Shown piece after piece: positions 43,422-51,666 of a stretch of 64,000 nucleotides of DNA. A program made the translations under genes and the position numbers. This stretch comes from Wagnerdoeblera intermedia (lineage in GTDB: Bacteria; Pseudomonadota; Alphaproteobacteria; Rhodobacterales; Rhodobacteraceae). The DNA lies in the NCBI RefSeq assembly GCF_042647465.1, contig NZ_JBHRVN010000004.1. The stretch is one strand, 5' to 3'. Below the pieces are notes generated by a model. The model was not told the origin of the DNA, ran no database searches, and worked only from the letters and a program-made list of their open reading frames with translations. The first letter of the stretch is position 1; each line of letters begins with the position of its first letter.

Positions 43422-44959
43422 TGGGAATCCAGGCTGCTGAGATCTCTGCGATCCTCAAGGAGCAGATCAAAAACTTCGGCAAAGACGCCGAAGTGGCCGA
43501 AGTTGGCCGCGTGCTGTCGGTGGGCGATGGTATCGCCCGCGTGCACGGTCTGGACAACGTTCAGGCCGGCGAAATGGTGGAATTCCCCGGCGGTATCCGC
43601 GGGATGGCACTGAACCTCGAGACCGACAACGTCGGTATCGTGATCTTCGGTGACGACCGCTCGATCAAAGAAGGCGATACCGTTAAGCGCACCAAGTCGA
43701 TCGTGGACGTGCCTGCCGGCGACGCTCTGCTCGGCCGCGTTGTTGACGGTCTGGGCAACCCGATCGACGGCAAAGGCCCGATCGCTTCGACCGAGCGCCG
43801 CGTCGCTGACGTGAAGGCCCCCGGCATCATTCCGCGTAAATCGGTTCACGAGCCGATGGCGACCGGTATCAAAGCGATCGACGCAATGATCCCCGTTGGC
43901 CGTGGCCAGCGCGAACTGATCATCGGCGACCGTCAGACCGGTAAAACCGCCGTTGCTCTCGACACCATTCTGAACCAGAAGTCCTACAACGAGGCTGCTG
44001 GCGACGACGAGTCGAAGAAACTCTACTGCATCTACGTGGCAATCGGTCAGAAGCGTTCGACCGTTGCTCAGCTGGTGAAGAAGCTCGAAGAAACCGGCGC
44101 AATGGAATACACCATTGTTGTTGCCGCAACCGCTTCGGACCCGGCACCGCTGCAGTACCTCGCGCCCTATTCGGCAACCGCGATGGCAGAATTCTTCCGC
44201 GACAACGGCCGTCACGCCCTGATCATCTATGATGATCTCTCGAAACAGGCTGTGTCGTACCGGCAGATGTCGCTGCTGCTGCGCCGTCCGCCGGGCCGTG
44301 AAGCTTACCCGGGCGACGTGTTCTATCTCCACTCCCGCCTGCTCGAGCGTTCGGCGAAACTCGGCGACGATTTCGGCAACGGCTCGCTGACCGCTCTTCC
44401 GGTCATCGAAACCCAGGCCGGCGACGTTTCGGCATATATCCCGACCAACGTGATCTCGATCACCGACGGTCAGATCTTCCTCGAAACCGAACTGTTCTAC
44501 CAGGGCATCCGCCCGGCCGTGAACACCGGTCTCTCGGTGTCGCGCGTGGGCTCCTCGGCTCAGACCAACTCGATGAAAACCGTGGCCGGCCCGGTGAAAC
44601 TGTCGCTCGCACAATACCGCGAAATGGCAGCCTTCGCTCAGTTCGGCTCGGATCTCGACGCTTCGACCCAGGCTCTGCTGAACCGTGGTGCCCGTCTGAC
44701 CGAACTGATGAAGCAGCCGCAGTACTCGCCGCTCACCAACGCTGAAATCGTTGCTGTGATCTACGCAGGTACCTCGGGCTTCCTCGACAAGGTTGCCGTG
44801 AAAGACGTTGGCCGCTTTGAAGCAGGTCTGCTGAACTTCCTGCGCACCAAGCGCAAGGACATCCTCGACTGGATCACCAACTCCGATCCCAAGATCAAGG
44901 GTGCAGACGAGCAGAAGCTGAAAGACGCAATCGCCGAATTCGCCCGCGACTTCGCTTAA
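43421..44959 (+). CDS. atpA: ATP synthase F1 alpha subunit
   Basis: Non-catalytic nucleotide-binding subunit, 512 aa, the family's usual length. P-loop GDRQTGKT is at 169-176. The arginine-finger region is NTGLSVSRVGSSAQTNSMK. It starts MGIQAAEISAILKEQI. Codon use is strongly biased, as for highly expressed genes. Overlaps atpH by one base. Confidence 0.98.
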   Translation: MGIQAAEISAILKEQIKNFGKDAEVAEVGRVLSVGDGIARVHGLDNVQAGEMVEFPGGIRGMALNLETDNVGIVIFGDDRSIKEGDTVKRTKSIVDVPAGDALLGRVVDGLGNPIDGKGPIASTERRVADVKAPGIIPRKSVHEPMATGIKAIDAMIPVGRGQRELIIGDRQTGKTAVALDTILNQKSYNEAAGDDESKKLYCIYVAIGQKRSTVAQLVKKLEETGAMEYTIVVAATASDPAPLQYLAPYSATAMAEFFRDNGRHALIIYDDLSKQAVSYRQMSLLLRRPPGREAYPGDVFYLHSRLLERSAKLGDDFGNGSLTALPVIETQAGDVSAYIPTNVISITDGQIFLETELFYQGIRPAVNTGLSVSRVGSSAQTNSMKTVAGPVKLSLAQYREMAAFAQFGSDLDASTQALLNRGARLTELMKQPQYSPLTNAEIVAVIYAGTSGFLDKVAVKDVGRFEAGLLNFLRTKRKDILDWITNSDPKIKGADEQKLKDAIAEFARDFA

Positions 44960-44980
44960 TCGGACTGAAAGGACAGGGAT

Positions 44981-45853
44981 ATGCCCAGCCTTAAAGCCCT
45001 AAAAAACCGGATCGGAAGCGTTAAGAACACGCGGAAGATCACGAAGGCGATGCAAATGGTCGCTGCCGCCAAACTGCGCCGTGCGCAGGAAGCGGCAGAG
45101 GCTTCGCGCCCCTATGCCGAGCGCATGACCGCCGTGATGGCCGGTCTTGCCGCTTCGGTCGGCACTTCCGACAGCGCGCCCCGGCTTCTGGCCGGGACGG
45201 GTTCGGATCAGACCCACCTGCTGGTGGTGATGACCTCCGAGCGTGGTCTGTGCGGTGGCTTCAACACCACCATCGTGCGTCTGGCACGGGCACATGCGCA
45301 AAAGCTGCTGGCAGCCGGCAAGACGGTGAAAATCCTCACCGTTGGCAAAAAGGGCCGCGAGCAGCTGAAACGCGATCTCGAGGCTCATTTCGTGGGTCAC
45401 GTCGATCTGAGCGAAGTCAAAAAGCTTGGCTATGCCAATGCCCAGGACATCGCGCAGCAGATCTTCGCCCGCTTTGACGGCGGCGAATTCGATGTGGCAA
45501 CGATCTTCTACAACCGCTTCCAGTCGGTGATTTCGCAGATCCCGACGGCACAGCAGATCATCCCGGCTCAGATCGAGACCGGCGCGGCCCAGGCCTCGTC
45601 GCTCTATGAGTATGAGCCGTCGGAAGAGGCGATCCTCGCTGACCTGCTGCCGCGCTCGGTTGCTACGCAGATCTTCACGGCCCTTCTTGAGAACGGCGCC
45701 TCGGAGCAGGGTGCGCGGATGTCCGCAATGGACAACGCAACCCGCAACGCAGGCGACATGATCAACAAGCTGACGATCCAGTATAACCGGTCCCGTCAGG
45801 CCGCGATCACCACGGAACTTATCGAAATCATCGCGGGCGCTGAGGCGCTCTGA
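44981..45853 (+). CDS. atpG: ATP synthase F1 gamma subunit
   Basis: Central rotor shaft, 290 aa. The N-terminal helix MPSLKALKNRIGSVKNTRKI and the C-terminal helix NATRNAGDMINKLTIQYN form the coiled-coil axle; SERGLCGGFNT marks the globular part. It lies 21 bases after atpA with AAGGA before the ATG. Confidence 0.97.
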   Translation: MPSLKALKNRIGSVKNTRKITKAMQMVAAAKLRRAQEAAEASRPYAERMTAVMAGLAASVGTSDSAPRLLAGTGSDQTHLLVVMTSERGLCGGFNTTIVRLARAHAQKLLAAGKTVKILTVGKKGREQLKRDLEAHFVGHVDLSEVKKLGYANAQDIAQQIFARFDGGEFDVATIFYNRFQSVISQIPTAQQIIPAQIETGAAQASSLYEYEPSEEAILADLLPRSVATQIFTALLENGASEQGARMSAMDNATRNAGDMINKLTIQYNRSRQAAITTELIEIIAGAEAL

Positions 45854-45874
45854 CGACCGGAACGGAGAAAACCA

Positions 45875-47302
45875 ATGGCACAAGCTACGGCTAACGGTAA
45901 GGTGACCCAGGTCATCGGCGCCGTCGTCGACGTGCAGTTCGACGGCGCACTGCCGGCGATTCTGAACGCGCTGGAAACCACCAACAACGGCAAGCGTCTG
46001 GTCCTCGAAGTGGCTCAGCACCTTGGCGAAAACACTGTCCGCACCATCGCTATGGACGCGACCGAAGGTCTCGTTCGTGGCGCTCCGGTTGCTGACCTCG
46101 GCAAGCCGATCTCGGTCCCGGTGGGGGACGCTACCCTCGGCCGCATCCTGAACGTCATCGGCGAGCCGATCGACGAAAAGGGCCCGGTCGAAGCCGGTGA
46201 ACACCGTGCGATCCACCAGCCGGCACCGGATTTCGCTGCTCAGTCGACCGAGAGCCAGATCCTCGTCACCGGCATCAAGGTGATCGACCTGCTCGCTCCT
46301 TACTCGAAGGGCGGCAAGATCGGTCTCTTCGGTGGTGCGGGCGTGGGTAAAACCGTTCTCATCATGGAACTCATCAACAACATCGCAAAAGTGCACTCGG
46401 GCTACTCCGTGTTCGCAGGCGTTGGTGAGCGGACCCGTGAAGGTAACGACCTTTACCACGAGATGATCGAATCGGGCGTTATCAAGCCGGATGCGCTCTC
46501 GGAATCGAAAGTGGCGCTGGTTTACGGCCAGATGAACGAACCGCCGGGCGCACGTGCACGTATCGCCCTGACCGGTCTGACCCTGGCAGAGCAGTTCCGT
46601 GACCAGTCGGGCACAGACGTTCTGTTCTTCGTCGACAACATCTTCCGCTTCACCCAGGCGGGTTCGGAAGTATCGGCACTGCTGGGCCGTATCCCCTCCG
46701 CAGTGGGTTACCAGCCGACGCTGGCAACCGACATGGGCGCGATGCAGGAGCGCATCACCTCGACGAAAAACGGCTCGATCACCTCGATCCAGGCCGTCTA
46801 CGTTCCGGCAGATGACCTTACCGACCCGGCACCGGCGACCACCTTCGCCCACCTCGACGCAACCACCGTTCTGTCGCGTGCGATTTCGGAACTGGGGATC
46901 TACCCGGCCGTTGACCCGCTCGACTCGAACTCGCGTCTGCTGGACCCGAAAGTCATCGGCGAAGAGCACTACGAGACCGCACGTGCCGTTCAGGGCATCC
47001 TGCAGAAATATAAGTCGCTGCAGGACATCATCGCCATCCTTGGCATGGACGAGCTGTCGGAAGACGACAAGATCACCGTGGCCCGCGCCCGTAAGATCCA
47101 GCGCTTCCTGTCGCAGCCCTTCGACGTGGCGAAAGTCTTCACCGGCTCTGACGGTGTGCAGGTTCCGCTCGACGTCACCATTAAGTCGTTCAAGGCTGTG
47201 GTGAACGGTGAGTACGACCACCTGCCGGAAGGCGCGTTCTACATGGTCGGCGGCATCGACGAAGTGATCGCCAAAGCCGAAAAGATGGCTGCGAACGCCT
47301 GA
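45875..47302 (+). CDS. atpD: ATP synthase F1 beta subunit
   Basis: Catalytic subunit, 475 aa. P-loop GGAGVGKT at 153-160, GERTREGNDLYHEM with the catalytic Glu, and ALTGLTLAEQFRDQSGTDVLFF downstream. Highly biased codon use. It sits between gamma and epsilon in the canonical delta-alpha-gamma-beta-epsilon order. Confidence 0.98.
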   Translation: MAQATANGKVTQVIGAVVDVQFDGALPAILNALETTNNGKRLVLEVAQHLGENTVRTIAMDATEGLVRGAPVADLGKPISVPVGDATLGRILNVIGEPIDEKGPVEAGEHRAIHQPAPDFAAQSTESQILVTGIKVIDLLAPYSKGGKIGLFGGAGVGKTVLIMELINNIAKVHSGYSVFAGVGERTREGNDLYHEMIESGVIKPDALSESKVALVYGQMNEPPGARARIALTGLTLAEQFRDQSGTDVLFFVDNIFRFTQAGSEVSALLGRIPSAVGYQPTLATDMGAMQERITSTKNGSITSIQAVYVPADDLTDPAPATTFAHLDATTVLSRAISELGIYPAVDPLDSNSRLLDPKVIGEEHYETARAVQGILQKYKSLQDIIAILGMDELSEDDKITVARARKIQRFLSQPFDVAKVFTGSDGVQVPLDVTIKSFKAVVNGEYDHLPEGAFYMVGGIDEVIAKAEKMAANA

Positions 47303-47313
47303 GGGGGTAACTG

Positions 47314-47706
47314 ATGGCCAATACGGTGCAATTCGACTTGGTGTCGCCGGAACGGAAGCTTGCTTCCGTTGCGGCCACCGAGGTGCAGATTCCCGGCGCC
47401 GAGGGCGATCTGACGGCGGGTGCGGGTCACGCACCCCTCATCACCACCCTGCGTCCGGGCGTGCTGAAAGCGGTCTCCGCTGAAGGCACCAAAGCCTTTG
47501 CGGTGACCGGCGGCTTCGCCGAGATCAACGCAGGCGCGATCTCCGTGCTCGCAGAGCAGGCGATCCCGGTGGCAGAAGCCTCGGCAGCGGTCCTTGACGC
47601 GCTGATCGAAGCGGCCCGTGGCCGTGCAGCTTCCGCAACCGACCGCGCCGTCGCTGACAAATACGTCAACGACCTGATCGCGCTGAAAGCGGCTGTCGGC
47701 GTCTGA
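47314..47706 (+). CDS. atpC: ATP synthase F1 epsilon subunit
   Basis: 130-aa rotor subunit. The N-terminal beta-sandwich holds FDLVSPERKLASVAATEVQIPGAEGDLTAGAGHAP across its first strands, then TLRPGVLKAV and VTGGFAEINAGAISVLAEQAIP. The C-terminal helical part is fairly short. Eleven bases after atpD; last gene of the operon before a terminator. Confidence 0.95.
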   Translation: MANTVQFDLVSPERKLASVAATEVQIPGAEGDLTAGAGHAPLITTLRPGVLKAVSAEGTKAFAVTGGFAEINAGAISVLAEQAIPVAEASAAVLDALIEAARGRAASATDRAVADKYVNDLIALKAAVGV

Positions 47707-47727
47707 TCCTGCCGCGAAACGACTGCC

Positions 47728-47766
47728 AAGGGCCTCCGGGGTGATCTCCGGGGGCCCTTTCTTTTT
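47728..47766 (+). terminator. Terminator of the atp operon
   Basis: AAGGGCCTCCGG / CCGGGGGCCCTT-type stem followed by TTTCTTTTTC. Confidence 0.8.
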
Positions 47767-47797
47767 CAAATGCAGGCGTCTGTGTGGGGCCAGAGAG

Positions 47798-47824
47798 AAG
47801 ATGAGTATTTAAGAAAAGCCAAAG
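47798..47824 (+). repeat. Dispersed 27-base motif, left arm of a large inverted repeat
   Basis: Identical to the minus-strand copy at 2912-2938. Together with the inverted copy at 47843-47858 it forms a long hairpin with an 18-base loop. That right arm is split by the IS element and resumes at 49035. Confidence 0.75.
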
Positions 47825-47842
47825 CGAAGCGGCTCGTGCTTT

Positions 47843-47858
47843 CTTTGGCTTTTCTTAA
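47843..47858 (-). repeat. Right arm of the inverted repeat, interrupted by the IS
   Basis: On the plus strand CTTTGGCTTTTCTTAA. The next expected bases ATACTCA are found at 49035-49041, directly after the IS and its target duplication. Confidence 0.75.
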
Positions 47859-49030
47859 GGAACGTCTGATCAACAGCTTCGGCTGCGCCGAGATAGCCGC
47901 TTGACCGGCTGGACCAGCCGAGGACGGGTGTCCGGCGGCTGTTTTCGTGCTTTCTGGACCGCAGCTGCGGCCACTTGGTGGATTCTGGGCAGACTCGTCC
48001 TCATGCCAGAAGTTTCCTCCGCATCAGAAACAGGTTGCCGAGCGCAAACAGCGTGAAGAGCTGGGCGCGGTTCTTGGCCAGCCCCCGGTAGCGGGTCTTC
48101 ACGTGACCGAACTGGCGCTTGATGACCCGGAACGGATGTTCGACCTTCGCCCTGACGCTGGCGATAATGCGGTTGATCCGCGCGTCGAGAGGATGCAACT
48201 CGCCGGCCTTCGGTGCCTTGCGCATGACGCCCCAGATCTTGCCCGCCCGCCTGAACCCCGCCTCGCGCTCGGCGCTGACATAGCCCTTGTCCGCCCAGAC
48301 CGAATCCTCGTCGCCGTGCAGAAGCGCATCCCAGACCTGACTGTCGTGGACCCTCGCCGTCGTGGTATCAAGGCTGTGGGCCACGCCGCTGTCGGCATCG
48401 ACGCCGATGTGCGCCTTCATGCCGAAATACCACTCGTTGCCCTTCTTGGTGGAGGACATTTCTGGGTCGCGAGCGCCGGCTTTGTTCTTGGTCGAGGATG
48501 GCGCATCGATAATCGTCGCATCGATCAGCGTGCCCGAGCGCAGGCTGATCCCCTTGTCAGCAAGATGCGCGTTCACCTCGGTAAAGAGCGCTTCGGTCAG
48601 CCCGTGGCGCTCCAGCAGGTGGCGGAAGTTCAGGATGGTTGTCTCATCGGGAATGCGGTCATCGCCCAGCTCGATCCCGGCAAAGCGGCGCATCGCCTCG
48701 CTGTCGTACAAGGTTTCCTCGGCCATCGGGTCGCTCAGCGCATACCAGTTCTGGAGAAAGTAGACCCGCAGCATCGTTTCCAGCGGCATCGGCGGGCGCC
48801 CGCCCTTCGGCCCGGCTTTCGGATAATACGGCGCGATGAGCGCCAGAAGTCGGCCCCAAGGAACCACTGCGTCCATCTCGGCGAGGAACTGTTCGCGCCG
48901 CGTCACCTTCTTCTTCATCGCATAGCGAAGACCGGGAAAGGCAGGCTGTTTCGGCATCGGCGGGGCTCCTCGTCGCGTCCCGATAATCCTATCAGATCAC
49001 GCCAAAACGCGCAGGTTTTTCAGACGTTCC
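47859..49030 (-). mobile_element. Complete IS5-family insertion sequence (1172 bp)
   Basis: The ends are inverted: GGAACGTCTGA at 47859 and TCAGACGTTCC ending at 49030. It is flanked by a 4-base direct repeat TTAA (47855-47858 and 49031-49034), the target duplication expected of IS5-family elements. One full-length transposase gene is inside on the minus strand. It inserted between atpC and fabG inside a palindromic repeat and breaks no coding gene that I can see. The perfect ends and intact transposase suggest a recent arrival. Confidence 0.9.
48001..48957 (-). CDS. IS5 family transposase
   Basis: 318-aa DDE transposase. N-terminal DUF772-like part with GRPPMPLETMLRVYFLQNWYALSD and DETTILNFRHLLERHGL. 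The catalytic core has TLIDATIIDAPSSTKN, WYFGMKAHIGVDADSG, VWADKGYVSAE and the Glu-bearing VRAKVEHPFRVIKRQFG. It ends NRAQLFTLFALGNLFLMRR. No frameshift, so probably active. Confidence 0.93.
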   Translation of the reverse strand: MPKQPAFPGLRYAMKKKVTRREQFLAEMDAVVPWGRLLALIAPYYPKAGPKGGRPPMPLETMLRVYFLQNWYALSDPMAEETLYDSEAMRRFAGIELGDDRIPDETTILNFRHLLERHGLTEALFTEVNAHLADKGISLRSGTLIDATIIDAPSSTKNKAGARDPEMSSTKKGNEWYFGMKAHIGVDADSGVAHSLDTTTARVHDSQVWDALLHGDEDSVWADKGYVSAEREAGFRRAGKIWGVMRKAPKAGELHPLDARINRIIASVRAKVEHPFRVIKRQFGHVKTRYRGLAKNRAQLFTLFALGNLFLMRRKLLA

Positions 49031-49142
49031 TTAAATACTCAAATGGCATCCCTCTCATTCGCTGATTCGTCTGCGGGGAAAAGGCAATGGTTGAGCGCGC
49101 TGGCAAATGGCGCTACACCCGGCGAAACTCAACGGAGGACTT

Positions 49143-49883
49143 ATGTTCGACCTTACCGGTAAAACGGCGCTGGTGACCGGCGCTTCGGGTGGCATCGGTG
49201 CCGCTGTGGCCCGGGCCCTGCACGGGGCGGGCGCTGTTGTGACGCTGTCCGGCACCCGTGAAGCGCCGCTGCAGGCGCTGGCGGCTGAACTTGGCGAGCG
49301 GGCTTTTGTCGCGACTGCAAATCTCTCAGACGGCGCCTCGGTGGATGCGCTTCCCAAGGCTGCTGCCGATCTGATGGGCGGGCGCGTAGACATTCTGGTC
49401 AACAATGCCGGGATCACCCGTGACAACCTTTTCATGCGCATGTCGGATGAAGAGTTCCAGTCTGTCATTGACGTGAACCTGACGGCAAGCTTCCGGCTGA
49501 TGCGCGGCTGTCTGCGCGGCATGATGAAAGCCCGCTATGGCCGCATCGTTTCGGTGACCTCGGTGGTGGGTGCGATCGGCAACCCGGGGCAGGGCAACTA
49601 CGCGGCTTCGAAAGCCGGAATCGTGGGCATGTCGAAAGCTCTGGCGCAGGAAGTCGCCAGCCGTGGCATCACCGTGAACTGCATTGCTCCGGGCTTTGTT
49701 GCCACGGCGATGACGGAAAAACTGACCGATGATCAGAAGGCGGCTCTGCTGCCGAAGATCCCTGCGGGCCGTATGGGCACTCCGGAAGACATTGCAGCCG
49801 CTGCACTTTTCCTTTCGAGTGCCGAGGCTGGTTATGTCACCGGGGCCACACTTCACGTCAACGGCGGCATGGCGATGCTGTGA
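49143..49883 (+). CDS. fabG: 3-oxoacyl-ACP reductase
   Basis: NADPH-dependent reduction step of fatty acid elongation. 246-aa SDR: cofactor motif TGASGGIGAAVA, NNAG in ILVNNAGITRDN, and the catalytic Ser-Tyr-Lys in SVTSVVGAIGNPGQGNYAASKAG. The start at 49143 is fixed by GGAGG seven bases before. The IS lies just upstream, so the original upstream neighbour (often fabD) is not next to it. acpP follows after 151 bases. Confidence 0.95.
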   Translation: MFDLTGKTALVTGASGGIGAAVARALHGAGAVVTLSGTREAPLQALAAELGERAFVATANLSDGASVDALPKAAADLMGGRVDILVNNAGITRDNLFMRMSDEEFQSVIDVNLTASFRLMRGCLRGMMKARYGRIVSVTSVVGAIGNPGQGNYAASKAGIVGMSKALAQEVASRGITVNCIAPGFVATAMTEKLTDDQKAALLPKIPAGRMGTPEDIAAAALFLSSAEAGYVTGATLHVNGGMAML

Positions 49884-50034
49884 TTGCCGCAGGCGTGGCG
49901 GAAACAGTTTGCCACGCCGGATTAACATGCTATAGCCCCGCTCGGATCGCATGGACTTTGCCGCAGTGGCAGAGGGCTTTGCGAACGATATGGGACAGAC
50001 TGCGGGCTCTTCCCGCTTCAGAAAAGGTAGTACC

Positions 50035-50271
50035 ATGAGCGATATCGCAGACCGCGTGAAGAAGATCGTTGTCGAGCACCTCGGCGTTGAAGAAGACAAA
50101 GTCCTCGAAAACGCTTCGTTCATCGACGATCTCGGTGCGGACAGCCTCGACACCGTCGAGCTCGTGATGGCATTTGAAGAAGAGTTCGGCATCGAGATCC
50201 CGGACGATGCAGCCGAGACCATCCAGTCGTTCGGTGACGCAGTGAAATTCATCACCGAAGCATCGGCCTGA
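50035..50271 (+). CDS. acpP: Acyl carrier protein
   Basis: Housekeeping ACP, 78 aa. Phosphopantetheine Ser is in DLGADSLDTVELVMAFEEEF; the protein is strongly acidic and begins MSDIADRVKKIVVEHLGV. Highly biased codons. It is the fatty-acid synthesis ACP, distinct from the one at 10551. A strong terminator follows and there is no fabF behind it. Confidence 0.96.
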   Translation: MSDIADRVKKIVVEHLGVEEDKVLENASFIDDLGADSLDTVELVMAFEEEFGIEIPDDAAETIQSFGDAVKFITEASA

Positions 50272-50293
50272 GAATTTCCGGCCATTGGCTGAG

Positions 50294-50326
50294 AAAGGCG
50301 CCTCCCCGGAAGGGGGGCGCCTTTTT
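50294..50326 (+). terminator. Terminator of acpP
   Basis: AAAGGCGCCTCCCC / GGGGGGCGCCTTT stem, short loop, then T5. Confidence 0.9.
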
Positions 50327-50384
50327 CGTTGCGCGGCTGGCAAGTGCAGGCCACTCTTGCCGCAGCTGATTGGGGTGAGAGTGC

Positions 50385-51623
50385 ATGACACGCTGGCGCT
50401 GGAAGATTCTGCAGTTAAGTCGCAAGCTCTGGGTGCGGGCGGTGTTTTTGGGGCTGGTTGGTCTTCTTGCCGCGCTGGCCTCGGTCTTTGCGGAAGCCTG
50501 GCTGCCTTGGGAGTTTCCGGTTGAGATCAGTGTGACCGCTGTCGAATCGCTCCTGACGATTATTGCCTCCTCCATGCTGGCCGTGACGACCTTTTCGCTG
50601 TCGACCATGCTGGGGGCTTTTGGGGCGGCCACCAATAATGTGACGCCCCGGGCGACGCCGCTGCTGCTGGAAGACCGTCTGGCGCAGAATGTTCTGTCGA
50701 GCTTTGTCGGCTCCTTCATCTTTTCGATTGTGGGTCTGGTGGTGCTGAAGACCGGTGCCTATGGCGACCGGGGGCGGTTCATCCTTTTCCTGGTCACCAT
50801 CGCGGTCATCGTGATGATCGTGGTGATGCTCATGCGCTGGATCAACCATCTGCTGCTGCTGGGGCGGATGGGGGAAACCACGGGGCGGGTTGAACTGGCC
50901 GCCGCTCAGGCGCTCCGCGGGCGGCTGGAGCAGCCCTGGCTCGGTGGTGTGGCGCTGGAGGATGCGGAGCGGGAGCCGCCTGAGGGGGCGGTGGTGTTGC
51001 GGGCCGGAGAGGTCGGCTATCTGCAGCATATCGATCTGCCGGGGCTGGCTCTGCTGGCTGACACCCTGGAGACGGAGATTCGCATTCCGATCAACCCTGG
51101 AAAATTTCTTTATGCTGACACTGTTCTGGCCTGGCATGACGGCCCGGCAGAGAAGATGGAGGAGTTTCGGGAGGCGTTTACCGTCGGCATTGCGCGGACC
51201 TTCGATCAGGATCCGCGCTTCGGATTTATGGTCATGGCAGAGATCGGCTCGCGTGCATTGTCGCCTGCGACCAATGACGCCGGCACGGCGATTGATGTGC
51301 TGGGGCGGCTTGCGCGGCTGATGACGATCTGGGGCGAGGGGACGGCGCGTCTTGCGGAGGAGCCGCCGGAGCCGGCCTATCCGCGCCTGCGGGTGGCACC
51401 GCTGTCTGATAACGATCTTTTTGAGGATGCCTTCATGCTCATGGCACGCGACGGGGCGGGGCTGGTCGAGATTCAGCTGCGCCTGCGCAAGACGCTTGAG
51501 GCGCTTGGCCGCATCGGCAGCCCCGCCTTTCGTCAGGCGGCGGAACGTCAGCGCGCCCTTGCCGGTGCGCGTGCTGCGGAGGCCCTGATGTTGTCTCAGG
51601 ATCTTGAAAGGCTGCGCGACTGA
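50385..51623 (+). CDS. DUF2254 membrane protein
   Basis: 412 aa. Four membrane helices: about residues 15-38, 48-75 (LLTIIASSMLAVTTFSLSTML), 105-122 and 130-150. A large soluble C-terminal part contains RAGEVGYLQHIDLPGLALLAD, RTFDQDPRFGFMVMAEIGSRALSPATNDAGTA and IDVLGRLARLM, signatures of DUF2254. The function is unknown. It starts 59 bases after the acpP terminator. Confidence 0.87.
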   Translation: MTRWRWKILQLSRKLWVRAVFLGLVGLLAALASVFAEAWLPWEFPVEISVTAVESLLTIIASSMLAVTTFSLSTMLGAFGAATNNVTPRATPLLLEDRLAQNVLSSFVGSFIFSIVGLVVLKTGAYGDRGRFILFLVTIAVIVMIVVMLMRWINHLLLLGRMGETTGRVELAAAQALRGRLEQPWLGGVALEDAEREPPEGAVVLRAGEVGYLQHIDLPGLALLADTLETEIRIPINPGKFLYADTVLAWHDGPAEKMEEFREAFTVGIARTFDQDPRFGFMVMAEIGSRALSPATNDAGTAIDVLGRLARLMTIWGEGTARLAEEPPEPAYPRLRVAPLSDNDLFEDAFMLMARDGAGLVEIQLRLRKTLEALGRIGSPAFRQAAERQRALAGARAAEALMLSQDLERLRD

Positions 51624-51638
51624 GCTGCGGGAACGAAG

Positions 51639-51663
51639 AAGGCCGGGGAGATCCCCGGCCTTT
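51639..51663. terminator. Bidirectional terminator between the DUF2254 gene and dnaB
   Basis: AAGGCCGGGG / CCCCGGCCTT stem with a tight loop, A-rich on the left and TTT on the right. It serves both convergent genes. Confidence 0.8.
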
Positions 51664-51666
51664 ATC

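Noticed and set aside
44999..47434. 811-codon frame antisense to atpG and atpD
   Set aside because: It arises from the biased codon use of the atp genes on the other strand; the protein is His/Arg-rich nonsense.
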